Translations under genes and position numbers: made by a program
In this document: piece by piece, positions 1 through 11,376 of the stretch
Numbering within the stretch: the first letter of the stretch is position 1
Layout of the letters: each line of letters begins with the position of its first letter
Assembly: GCA_040143965.1 (NCBI GenBank)
Contig: JASJQH010006905.1
Location: 1 to 44,443, forward strand
Source of the DNA: Basidiobolus ranarum
Lineage: Eukaryota > Basidiobolomycota > Basidiobolomycetes > Basidiobolales
DNA: 44,443 nt
Direction: 5' to 3'
The notes under the pieces: model-generated
Told to the model about the DNA's origin: nothing
What the model saw: only the letters and a program-made list of their open reading frames with translations
Database searches by the model: none

Positions 1-1
1 T

Positions 2-250
2 GGCGGCAATGAAGCTGGTGCTTATGAAGCCAGAAACGGGGGAAATGATAATGGAGATGGCAATGATAGAGCTGGAAACGGTGGTGACAATGGTAATGGT
101 AACGGCGGTAAAGGGGCTGGTGCTTATGATGTCGTAAAGGGTGGAAACGGCAATGAAGACAGAAGCGGTGGTGATAACGGTAATGGAGCTGGTGCGTATG
201 ATGCTGGAAAGGGTGGAAAAGGCAATGGAGGTCAGGACTGCGATAAATAG
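2..250 (+). CDS. Gly/Asn-rich repeat protein, C-terminal fragment
   Basis: The window opens inside a reading frame of 82 codons ending in TAG at 248-250; its start lies outside the window. The peptide is almost entirely Gly, Asn, Asp, Lys and Ala and contains three spaced copies of a GAGAY(D/E) core, each followed by a Gly/Asn/Lys-rich spacer, so it is an internal tandem-repeat protein. The last residues, GQDCDK, hold the only cysteine. Such low-complexity repeats are common in fungal secreted or wall-associated proteins, but no signal peptide can be seen here and the function is unknown. A short stretch on the opposite strand (818-874) encodes a similar repeat and looks like a decayed relative. 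Confidence 0.6.
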   Translation, partial: GGNEAGAYEARNGGNDNGDGNDRAGNGGDNGNGNGGKGAGAYDVVKGGNGNEDRSGGDNGNGAGAYDAGKGGKGNGGQDCDK

Positions 251-817
251 AGAACCTGTGTATACTTTATAATTATATTTATGGCTCATGTTGCGGGATC
301 TAGAAGAAATAAATTTAACTAATATACGAATATATTTAGTGTGTCAAGTATGAATGATCCTTAAGGTTTGGGTTATTGAAGCATTTAGTATTGAAGCATT
401 TAGTTCACTGGAATATATTTTATGATTGATTGGCTCATTGTGCATAATTGTGAATCTCCATAGAGAGTATTCATAGCTAGAATTTTAGAATATTCAAGGT
501 TGTGACCCCATTATTGATGGTAGGGTCAGTGACAGATACTCTGAGGAAAGCAACAAATGCAAGCAACAAATGAATGTTTAAAGTAATCTTAGCCCGAACA
601 ATTGAATGTTTGGAGTAAGTAATCTTAGACCGAACAAATAATGATTTGGAGGCCTAAATGACGGCTATAAAGATGGACTAACTAAAGCATGTAGCGATAG
701 TTAGCCAGCTAATATGAAGAGCGTTCCTGATGAACATCATATGCCATTGTTTCCACCATTACTACTATTTCCATATCACGAGAACCATAGCTGCTGACAC
801 TATATTGTCAGCATTAG

Positions 818-874
818 ATTACGACCACCATTGGAACTTCCAGCATTGTAAGCACTAGCATTAGCACCGTCATT
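818..874 (-). pseudogene. Decayed Gly/Asn repeat, relic on the minus strand
   Basis: Read on the minus strand this gives 19 codons, NDGANASAYNAGSSNGGRN, matching the repeat style of the gene at 2-250 (an ASAY core where that gene has AGAY, followed by N/D-A-G and a Gly/Asn run). Flanking minus-strand sequence at about 745-900 contains further Asn/Gly codons, such as SSNGGNNG, but in other frames and interrupted by stops. I infer an inverted, broken copy of the same repeat family. The match is short and of low complexity, so independent origin of Gly/Asn codons remains possible. Confidence 0.35.
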
Positions 875-1290
875 ACAATAACACTGCTACCATTTATCGC
901 TTCCAGTACCGGTTTCATTCCTCTATTCACTCATACACCGAGAGCATACGGTTAATAATTCCAAGTTACACCATTTATTTTGTACCACTTGAGGATGCTA
1001 ATTAATGCGTAATATTACTCAGTTTTTCTCGGTTGCATGCATACCACTTATGTGTTCTAATTTCAGAGGAATAACGGGATTCATCAACTACCATAAAGAG
1101 CTAGTGTAGCATCACTTGTCGTATGCACTACATGTTAGAATTCTAGTTGTTGGGAATATTTTTGTTTGCAGTTATACCTCTGAAGATCTTTCTGTTTGTG
1201 GTAGGGGCCTGCATGTAACTATTATCACACAGACGCACAATAACATGTTCCATGGGACAAGTTCCCCACTCCCTGTACCTCAAAAGCCAA

Positions 1291-1298
1291 TATATAAG
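1291..1298 (+). promoter_or_regulatory. TATA box of the Cys-rich peptide gene
   Basis: A tatataag element lies 56 bp before the ATG at 1347. It supports the downstream ATG as the true start rather than upstream codons of the same open frame, which runs back to 1116. Confidence 0.55.
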
Positions 1299-1346
1299 CT
1301 GGTAATATTCTCTAGATTGGATCACCCAACTTTGCATCCAACTATC

Positions 1347-1535
1347 ATGAAGCTCTCTCCTCTCCGCTTGATCTTAGCCGCTGTTGTTGTAGCCGTTGCT
1401 GCTGAAGCGCAGAATGCCTGCGTTGATGCATGCAACAGAAATACCAATGCTTGCCTAGCCAAATGTGGTAAGACCGACTACACTTGCAACTTGGTCTGTA
1501 TCACCAATGGTAACACTTGCCGTGGTAAATGTTAG
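1347..1535 (+). CDS. Secreted cysteine-rich peptide with four CX3C pairs
   Basis: Single-exon frame of 62 residues. Residues 1-21 form a signal peptide: MKLS, then a hydrophobic Leu/Ala/Val core ending in AAEA. The mature part of about 40 residues has eight cysteines in a perfectly regular register, CX3C-X6-CX3C-X6-CX3C-X6-CX3C, an 11-residue period repeated without error to the last residue, which is Cys. Spaced CX3C pairs are known from disulfide-stapled helical hairpins such as plant alpha-hairpinins, so four stapled segments are plausible; I do not recognise a named fungal family. The open frame continues upstream to 1116, but the signal peptide and the TATA box at 1291 argue for the ATG at 1347. 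Likely a secreted effector-like, antimicrobial or structural peptide; the function is not shown by the sequence. Confidence 0.75.
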   Translation: MKLSPLRLILAAVVVAVAAEAQNACVDACNRNTNACLAKCGKTDYTCNLVCITNGNTCRGKC

Positions 1536-2505
1536 AGCCATGCTCCAAAATAAAGCCCACTGGCACCTCGATCATAAAGTTCATTTACTACAAATATTAT
1601 ATTATAGTGTAGCTACAATGCACAGATTATTATAGCCAATCATCATGATGTAGTTCTGAATTCATTTTATACTACTCTTAGATAGCTAGTGTTTTCTCGT
1701 TCTCGTTTAATGGGAGGTATTTACTATATTGAGTTATTGTGGTGCTTATAAATATCTACAGTTATAGAACTATAACTCAAATTGACGAGCTAGGTTACAC
1801 TAAATTGAATACGCAATCTGTACCACAACAACTCACCATTATTTAGGAATCTTATCCTTCAACAGCCACCATTCTAGAATATTCATAGTAGCCAATTTTA
1901 AGCTCAGGGTTAGTTTGATTTTACTATCTGAGCCAACCTTCAGTATCTGTCAATGTGTTAGGGTTGGTCTTCCATCACATTAGTTAACAAATATTTGAGA
2001 GTTAGGGTTAGTATCAACAGCAAGCAAATATCTACCTTCACCAAATATGATCCAAAAGGGGCTCAGAAAGTTAGCTGTAGTGTTTATTCCGATAGCTTTC
2101 AGCATATAAATAGATAAAATTTATTAAATTGTATGTGAATTTAGGTGGTGGGTAGAGTACTAAGAGGCCATGCACTTGCACTTGTAGAGCTTGCGATTTG
2201 GTTTTCTTGCGGCGCAATATCCAATCATGAATCTGGAACATTTTAGAGTGACCAACAAAGGCCATGATTACAATTTAAATTTGCTAAATCTAGATTCTCT
2301 ACCAGACCAAGAAACACCAAATCATTGGTGGGTATACTCGGACTTCCACGCGGCTTTGCAAAACGTATTCTTGGACTAGCCCTAGACGTTAATATGTAAT
2401 AAACCTAGGCCAAGTAGATGTTATAAAAGCAAGAAACCATAAAACCTTATGTTTAACAATAATACTTTGCATTTTCTTTTTTCTTGAATTTCTTGCTCGT
2501 TTATA
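1536..2505. other. Intergenic, with TTAGGG-like motifs
   Basis: About 970 bp with no supported gene. Three telomere-like words lie within about 110 bp (cagggttag at 1905, ttagggtt at 1958, ttagggttag at 2002). A 62-codon frame at 2191-2379 has no family resemblance and is not called. The right end must hold the promoter of the fumarate reductase gene. Confidence 0.4.
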
Positions 2506-4184
2506 ATGTTACATTGGTTTGTGTTTGGTAGTGTGGCTACCGCGTGTATGTATTATTACTTAACTTTGCAGAATGTACACAGCCACAGTTCCTCTGTTAT
2601 TATTGTAGGAGGTGGTCTAGCTGGTTTAAGTGCAGCTTTAGAAGCTTATCAGCTGGGTGCTCATGTAACCCTAATCGAGAAAGAGGGGAGACTGGGTGGC
2701 AATTCAGCGAAAGCAACTAGTGGCATGAACGGTGTACCCACTAAGGCACAAGAACTTCAGGGTATCAAGGATACAATAGAGAAGTTTGCTAAAGTAATTC
2801 AACTCATATATAAAGCATAGTTAAATGTTCACTGAGCTAACTCTAATGCATATAGGACACCGAGATCTCCGGCGGCCAATTATCTGATCCAGAACTTGTT
2901 GAGGTTCTCACTAGAAATAGCAAAAAAGCTATCGAATGGGTTGAACAATTTACTCATGGAACGAATCTTAGTGTTCTATCTCAATGCGGCGGTCACTCCG
3001 AGCCTCGTACACATCGCTTTGCTCCTCAGGAAGTGGGAAAGCCTGCTCTACCTGTAGGTTTTGGTATCATAAAAATGTTGTCGGACTATGCTGAAGGACT
3101 AGTTAAATTAGAAGAAGAGAAATCAAGTACAAACGAAGAGTCTAGAATGCGAATCCTTACTTCTACTACGGTTCTTCAACTTTTAACTAGTAATAAAAAT
3201 TTGAAAGAGAAAGTAGCTGGTGTTTCCATTGTCAGAACGGTGAATGGCAAAAAGGAGTACGAGGAACTGCTATCCGATGCGGTTATACTCACCACCGGAG
3301 GCTTCGGTGCAAGTGCTTTGATTGATGATGTGTCGAAATCACTCATTAGAGAATACGCACCTCACGTTGTCGGACTACCAACAACCAACGGACCTTGGGC
3401 ACAGGGAGATGGCGTACGCCTTGCGCATGACCCTAAGGTAGGTGCAGTACTGATTCATATGGATCAAGTACAAGTTCATCCTACTGGCTTTGTGGATCTA
3501 TCGGATCCAAGCAATCCTACGAAGTTCTTGGCTCCAGAGGCACTGCGTGGACATGGTGGAGTGTTAATTAATGGCAAGGGAAATCGATTTGCTAACGAAC
3601 TAGGACCTCGTGATTATGTTACTCAGCAAATCTTTGACTTCTGCTCGTCTGAAAGTAATGGACTTGTGCATCCAAAAGCTCTGGCCCAACCCTTGTCACT
3701 CAAAGCTGCATGTTACTTAATTCTTCCGGAAGCATCAGTGAAATTGTTTGACCCTTCTACCATTAAATTCTACATGGGAAAAGGTCTTATGCATCAGGCT
3801 TCCAATTTCCCAGAACTTGCCGATCAACTTAACCTGACTCAAGAAGAACTATTGAAAACACTAACAGATTACGACGCAAGTCTCCACGGGAACCATCTAG
3901 ATCCCTTCGGAAAAACTGTATTCCCAAGTTCATTTTTAGATTCAGAGCCATTTTATTATGCAGTCATTACCCCCAGCATACACTATACTATGGGTGGGGT
4001 ACAGATCAACTCGAATGGCCAAGTTCTACGCTCAAATGGCCACTTTATTCCTGGGTTATTTGCCGCTGGAGAAGTTACGGGCGGTGTTCATGGTAAGAAC
4101 CGCTTGGCCGGTAATTCTTTGTTAGAGTGTGTAGTTTATGGCAGAATCTCTGGAGCATCGGCCACTCGTCCGGAATTCCAATAG
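2506..4184 (+). CDS. OSM1: FAD-dependent fumarate reductase (Frd1/Osm1 type)
   Basis: Soluble fumarate reductase, which reoxidises FADH2 by reducing fumarate to succinate; in yeast it supports anaerobic growth and oxidative folding. Exons 2506-2793 and 2856-4184 give 538 residues; the 62-nt intron runs from gtaatt to tatag with a ctaac branch site. Residues 1-20 are hydrophobic, a signal anchor or targeting sequence as in Osm1. Then come the FAD-binding GGGLAGLSAA (about residue 35), RLGGNSAKATSGMNG, QVHPTGF, GKGNRFANE with its active-site region, HYTMGGVQ, and the C-terminal GEVTGGVHGKNRLAGNS flavin-binding motif. No heme or cytochrome b5 domain is present, so this is the short form. It ends without an obvious C-terminal sorting signal. 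Confidence 0.92.
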
Positions 4185-4530
4185 CCATCAGTCTTTCAAT
4201 AGCAATTCACAGTGTATATTATTGATTGACTGGTCTAACATTGACTGAACAATAAATCATGAAATCAATCTTATCTCAACATTAAGTTCACACGGAAACC
4301 AATATTCACTTACTGAATCACACGGAAACCAACATTCACTTACTGAATTTTACTATGGAATTGGTTGAGCATTTAGGGCTGATCAGAATGAGTCATTTCT
4401 ATAGTTTTGTTTAACCTTCTCAGCTTTGGGAATATAGATCCTATTGGGCCACTGGCTGATTGTACCATTGTAAATACGACTATAAAACCCCTTTAACCAG
4501 ATCAATCATAACTGAAACTATCAATATACA
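4185..4530 (+). promoter_or_regulatory. Promoter region of the amine oxidase gene, with TATA box
   Basis: The 346-bp gap between two plus-strand genes contains a tandem 30-bp duplication (listed separately) and a tataaaa element at 4481-4487, 44 bp before the ATG at 4531. Nothing coding is seen. Confidence 0.45.
4291..4348 (+). repeat. Tandem 30-bp duplication
   Basis: Two adjacent copies, 4291-4320 and 4321-4348, each beginning cacggaaacc and ending ttactgaat, differ at one base over the shared 28. The near identity indicates a recent duplication, in the promoter of the FAD amine oxidase gene. Confidence 0.9.
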
Positions 4531-5971
4531 ATGAGCACAACTGGAAAGAGTGTCCTGATTCTCGGTGGTGGCTGCTTTGGTCTTTCAGCTGGAATAGAAT
4601 TGAAAAACCGCGGTTGGAACGTGACCATTCTTGATAGACAAAGTATTCCTGCTTCTGACGCGGTAAGCACTACTTCTCTGATAAGATACATACAAAATCT
4701 AAAGCTCCTTTCTCCTAGGCAAGTACAGATATCAATAAAGCGTTCCGACCAGATTATGGAGGTGACGAAGTATATCAATCATTATGCTTGAAAGCTCACA
4801 AAAGGTGGAGGCAGTGGAATGAGGAGACAATGGCCTTATATCAAGAGAAAGTGTTCCATGAGTGTGGAGCTTTATTTTTATGTTACGATAAGATGGGGGA
4901 TTTTGAAAGGAACACTATAGCCACTCTACCCGAAGACGCCACCCAAACATTCAAAACTTCCGAAGAAATCGCCGCTGCTTATCCCACACTAAAAGATTCC
5001 GGATTCAAAGAGGGCTATCTGAGTAAACGTGCTGGCTGGTTGAATAGCAAACTGGGAATTCAATATCTATGCGATAAAGCCAAAAAGATGGGAATCAAAT
5101 TGGTGGAAGGCGAAACGGTTGGCATGTTTAAACACTTTTTGAAGGATAGAATGGGGAACATCAAGGGCCTTGTCACTTTAGATGGCACTGAACACCGGGC
5201 AGATCTAACAATTGTTGCCTCAGGCGCTTGGACTCCAGCTATAGTGGACATGAAAGGAATGATGCAAGCCACAGGTCATGCGGTGTTTCAGGTAAACGTA
5301 CCCCCGGCCTTAAGACATAAGTATTCCGATACGGCACTCCCCGTCATGTTTGCCGATATTTTACAGAGTGGTCAGTATTATTTTCACCTAGTAACAAATG
5401 ACAGTCACGCTAAACCAACAATCCATCCAATTTAGGTTACTACAGTTTTCCTATTAACAAAGATGGAAACCTAAAGGTTGCCTGTCATGGTCAAGGATAT
5501 CTTAATTTCCCGAAAACTTCCAATCAAGAAGCCAGTATTTCTCACCCACGTACCCTCGTCACCTCTCCTGAAGACACCGTCCCAATAGACTCTGTTCGAA
5601 AATATCGCACTTTCTTACGAAATACCTATCCTGAACTTCGTCATCTGAACATTGCCTCCACCCGACTATGTTGGTACACAGACTCATGGGATGGAAATTT
5701 CTATATTGATCACGTCTCTGGGCAACCCGGTCTTTTCGTAGCCACTGGAGGAAGTGGACACGGTTACAAGTTTTTACCAGTTCTCGGGGAAGTTATTGCT
5801 GACGCTGTGGAGAAAAAATCCAGTAAAATTACTGACAAATTTAGATGGAGAATTCCTTCTGCATCTCAGACTAGAGATATTTTGAGATGCAACGATGGTT
5901 CCATCATGTTAGATGATCATCCCATGGCCACCGCAAAAGAACTAGAAGGAGACAAGCCTTCAAAGCTATAG
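4531..5971 (+). CDS. Peroxisomal FAD-dependent amine oxidase (fructosyl-amine / pipecolate oxidase type)
   Basis: Member of the DAO/MSOX family that oxidises secondary amines (fructosyl amino acids, L-pipecolate, saccharopine or sarcosine) and releases H2O2. Exons 4531-4662, 4719-5370 and 5436-5971 give 439 residues; introns are 56 and 65 nt, the second with a gtcagt donor chosen because it restores the family's SGYYSFP reading. The Rossmann motif GGGCFGLSAG sits at about residue 11. The RLCWYTDSWDG segment carries the cysteine that usually binds flavin covalently, and GGSGHGYKFLPVLGE closes the FAD site. The protein ends in SKL, a canonical PTS1, so it should act in peroxisomes, where the peroxide can be destroyed by catalase. 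The exact substrate cannot be read from the sequence. Confidence 0.9.
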
Positions 5972-6699
5972 TTTTTCTTATAATATCCACTTGTTACTCG
6001 CGTAATGTCAATCTTAACCTTAATACCTTTCCCCTATGTAAACTGAAGCCGTTGTTGCTATGAAGACCCACCAAAGCAATGACCTTTGTATAATAGCAAT
6101 TGCACCGGAGTCTTCACTGATGAACGTAAAGGAAGTTTTAATAAAATTACAAAGATAATGAGGAAAGGCGAATGGGTATTTTTGTCCAAGTGATCATAGA
6201 TGTATCAACCATGAATGAAGGTAGTACTTTATCTATGTTGACTAGATTATCTACAGTCATGACTTTAAGCACCATATAGGTTGAAAGATGTTTATTAGAG
6301 TGGCTTAATCGAGGTATAAAGCCAAGAAATAGACGGTTAGAACCATGTAGGTTAGACTCGATATTGACAAAAATGCCTGATAAGAAGTATACCATTATGG
6401 GAATATCTGATTAAGTGCCAACTCTGGGGAGGGGGGAAGAGTGTGAATAGTGCGAATAGGGGAAATACATAGATATGTGTAGCAGTTCCTCATATCGCGC
6501 AGATCATGATGAATTAAATGATGGAATAGTGGATGGGAATATTATCGAGATAATTCACGTATTCAATAAATGTTCATGTATATTTTTTCCACAATCGAAA
6601 AATAAAAAAACAATAATAACACGCTTTATACTATTAGCTCACAGCTTGGTTTAAGCAAGTTCACTTCTGTACCCTTTTACTATACGTTCCCCACACTCA
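5972..6699. other. Intergenic region
   Basis: 728 bp between the oxidase terminator and TAF3. A G-rich run lies at about 6425-6437 and a ttatac element at about 6625. An 82-codon minus-strand frame (6147-6395) has an ATG but no recognisable features and is not called. No RNA gene is seen. Confidence 0.4.
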
Positions 6700-8628
6700 A
6701 TGAACGATGCTTTCTGTTTCTCTCTACTCAAAATCGCCACCGCTCAAATAATCCAACAATCCACAGCATTTGAAAGAATTCATGGTTCCACTTGTTCTAC
6801 CATAACTGATGTTCTTGCTCGATACTTATCCCTTTTAGGAAGTGTCGCGAAAGAATATTCCCATAATGCAAATAGAGGTAAAAGTAATGCTTTAGATGTA
6901 CTACAAACTCTTGTTGATCTTGGTGTGGACGTGGACGATTTATATCAGTGGTTTGAAGAGACAATGGAACAAAAACCAAACAATGTCCCTATAACACAAA
7001 ACTCACAGTTGACCTTACAGAGTAAGTGAGATAGATGCCTAGCATAGTATTTTACTGCGAACTGACGCGCTTTTCTTGATTCTCGTTATATAGATTTGTT
7101 TAGTAGCACCTGTAAGGATGATCCAGAAGATTGGTTAGTTTATGAATACCGGGATATACCTGAGGGTTTCAATTTGATAACCGATGAAGACATCGAAGAG
7201 TCCGACACAGCTGAAGACTTGAGTGAAGTTGCTGAGAGTACAGAACAGGACATCTCTTCTTCCGAAAACCCTCCATCAGAAACTGAGGAACAAGATGCTA
7301 CTCAAAACTCACATGTAAAGAGCAACAGCTCTTCACCTGTTCCTGGTGACTGTAACTCAGAAGCAGCGATAAAAGTAGAAACAGCCGCTGATTTAACTAC
7401 TGAAGTTCACACCAAGGAAGCCGCGATTGCCATCGGTCAAGATAAACCCGAAGAAACTGAATTCACAACCAACCCGAAGCCTGAAAGCTGCAAGAGTGAA
7501 TTAGAAAGATCTAACCAGCGGGATACACCCACATCTTCCAATACACCCTTTCGACCTTTGTATATTCCTAATCATCTTCCACCAATCCCAGAAATGCTAC
7601 CTCCACAAGAAATAGAGGAGACACCTCAAGTTCAGGAAACAGCTGGTGCTCAAATAGCTGTCGTTTCCAATGCTAAGAATGATAGTGATTATAATCCATA
7701 TACTCACATAATTCCCTTCAATGAATCCAAAATCTCTTCTACATCAGATGTTTCTTTGCTAGCCTCTATCTCGCAGATTGGAGAGCACGCTGAGGAATCT
7801 ACTTCCAGTACACCCACCACACCGCTTATACCACTCTTCGATGAGGTATTTCAAAAGGCTCTGGGATCCGTATCCGCCTCAAATGAGGTGAATGGTACCA
7901 AACCCAAACCCATTCCATATTCATACCTTGAACGACGCAGGAAGCAGAGAACCCCTGTCATATCGTCCACTATATCTCCATATGACACTCTTTTTGGCAA
8001 TATCTCCACTCTACCATCTACAGTGGATCAAATACTACATCAAGTAGCTGCTCCAGAGGTTCTATATCAATATGTTTCTCAACCGGTGGCTATATTTCCC
8101 ATACCTGAAGTAAGTCACTTTAAGATGCTGAATGGGCAAGGCTCTTCAATACAATCCCAAAGAAAAGAATTGATCGCTACGGTACCAGCCGAAGTCCCTG
8201 TTGTGCCATCAACGAGACCGCGAGAAGATTCTATCAAGGAGCCAGTTTCAAAGAAGGTCATCAAACCATCCGCACCCAAAGAAACGAGCAACCATACGAA
8301 ACCAGGGTCACCACGACCGGAAACATCACGAAGATCATCTACTCCAAAAATTCGACTTAAAGTAAGCGTACCTACTCCCCCACCTCCTCCACCACCGCCG
8401 CCACCAGTGGAAGAAGCAGCCCCAGAGCCTGTACCAAGTGTGGAACCGAGAGGACAAACTGAGGAAGTTATAAATTGTATATGTGTAAATCCTCGACTTG
8501 ATGATGGCAATTTTATGATTGCTTGTGATCGGTGTCAAGAATGGTTTCATGGGTCGTGCGTTGGAGTGAGTGAAGGAGACATAGTAGATACGTGGTTTTG
8601 TCAACGATGCGCTCCATATCGAACATGA
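6700..8628 (+). CDS. TAF3: TFIID subunit TAF3 (histone fold plus PHD finger)
   Basis: General transcription factor subunit; TAF3 pairs with TAF10 through its histone fold, and its PHD finger reads H3K4me3 at promoters. Exons 6700-7021 and 7094-8628 give 618 residues, with a 72-nt intron (gtaagt to tatag, phase 1). Residues 5-85 are the BTP/bromodomain-associated histone fold, starting FCFSLLKIATAQIIQQ, which fixes the start codon. A long acidic Ser/Glu/Pro-rich linker follows, with a run of ten prolines near residue 560. The C-terminal PHD finger reads CICV, MIACDRCQEWFHGSC, then WFCQRC (C4HC3). The Met and Trp of MIACDRCQEW match the aromatic-cage region of animal TAF3. Both ends are intact, so the protein looks functional. 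Confidence 0.92.
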
Positions 8629-9183
8629 TGAAGCTATTTATGTGTTCCATAACTTAAGCTAATCTTTATTCATCTTATTCGCCACTTTTTCGTGTATATT
8701 TTCCATTTGAACGGACAGTGAATTTTTGGTTTTGGGGAGGAAAGGAGAGGAGAGGGAGACGTATTTCAAAAGTATTTGATTGAGGTGTGTGATCCCCATA
8801 TCTCAGTGTCCTTGGGTTGTTTTTTCTTTACTTTTTAGTCGTCCCCCTCGGTCTATACTATAGATGTACTACGAGAACACGATACGAAGGACTTTAACTC
8901 TCGTTTTTCTCTACAGATTTTTATTGATTATGTAATTTATTTTTGTCCACATCACTCAAATATCATAACTACAGCAATAAACAGTAATAAAAACCACTCA
9001 GTGCATTCTATTTTCTACTTCAATGGTATGGATAGATTATGTTTCCTACTTTCATAGTATTTACAATGTCTATTTATTAAAATAATCAAGGGTCGGGGTG
9101 GGGGTGGGGGATAAGGGAGAGAGAATGTCTATTACATAAGAATTCATATGCTATAATGATCTAGAGAATAGAACGGAAGCCGT
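8629..9183. other. Convergent 3' spacer of TAF3 and TGS1
   Basis: 555 bp between the stop codons of two convergent genes. It is T-rich after TAF3, with one G-rich tract at 9090-9117 (listed separately). No coding frame or RNA gene is supported. Confidence 0.4.
9090..9117 (+). other. Potential G-quadruplex tract
   Basis: Five runs of three to five guanines separated by one to four bases (ggg, gggg, ggggg, ggggg, ggg) satisfy the usual G3+ with short loops rule. The tract lies 67 bp past the TGS1 stop codon on the strand opposite TGS1 and about 460 bp past the TAF3 stop. Confidence 0.6.
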
Positions 9184-10915
<1,732 letters not shown>

Positions 10916-11376
10916 AGTCACTCTTCTAAATAACCAGAAAAGGTTATCAAGGTGGTTATTTATCAAATTGGTGAGTGGCAAAGAAGAAGAAAAGGAACCT
11001 CAACCGAAACTTCGATAAAAGGAGTTCAAGTTTAACTAGAAGACGTAAGGAAGCTTCTTAAGTATGTTTCAAATGAATAGGTTATTTTTACATAGCATAT
11101 TATGATGGAAAAAAATTTCGCCTCTGTAATTTTTGTCCTATTTTTCTTAACCCCACGTCACATGATCAAGGATGGTTGTATTTTATATTTAGTATGTCAA
11201 ATTGGCACCAATATCTTAGAAAAATGAGTAAAGTGAGGAGAGAGCGGAAAAACGAGACATCGAGGCTTCATGGTAATACTGGCTTTTATATTAATGAACA
11301 AGTACAAGGGTGTGAATGCTACCAGTGTGTATGCAAAGTCATGGGATTAATGTAAATTGATTTTGTTTGTTGCAAG
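10916..11376. other. Spacer between ArgRS 3' end and TGS1 start
   Basis: 461 bp serving as TGS1 upstream region and ArgRS 3' flank, both minus-strand genes. I see no further gene. A plus-strand frame at 10806-11018 reaches into it but is antisense to the TGS1 leader exon. Confidence 0.35.

Larger units (their letters stand above)
251..1346. other. Gene-poor spacer with an imperfect direct repeat
   Basis: About 1.1 kb without a supported gene. It holds an imperfect direct repeat at about 570-640 (two copies built around gaatgttt, agtaatctta and ccgaacaa), the decayed Gly/Asn repeat described separately at 818-874, and the promoter of the Cys-rich peptide at its right end. Otherwise I see nothing coding. 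Confidence 0.5.

Noticed and set aside
2191-2379. Plus-strand 62-codon frame
   Set aside because: No signal peptide, domain or codon pattern; lies in a gene-poor stretch.
6147-6395. Minus-strand 82-codon frame with an ATG
   Set aside because: No recognisable motif, no splice partners and no promoter signs; length is possible by chance in this AT-rich DNA.
8115-8510. Minus-strand frame with a long poly-Gly run
   Set aside because: It is the reverse of the TAF3 poly-proline and PHD-coding sequence.
11320-11334. 15-bp word taccagtgtgtatgc shared with 32775-32789
   Set aside because: About one such match is expected by chance in a window of this size.
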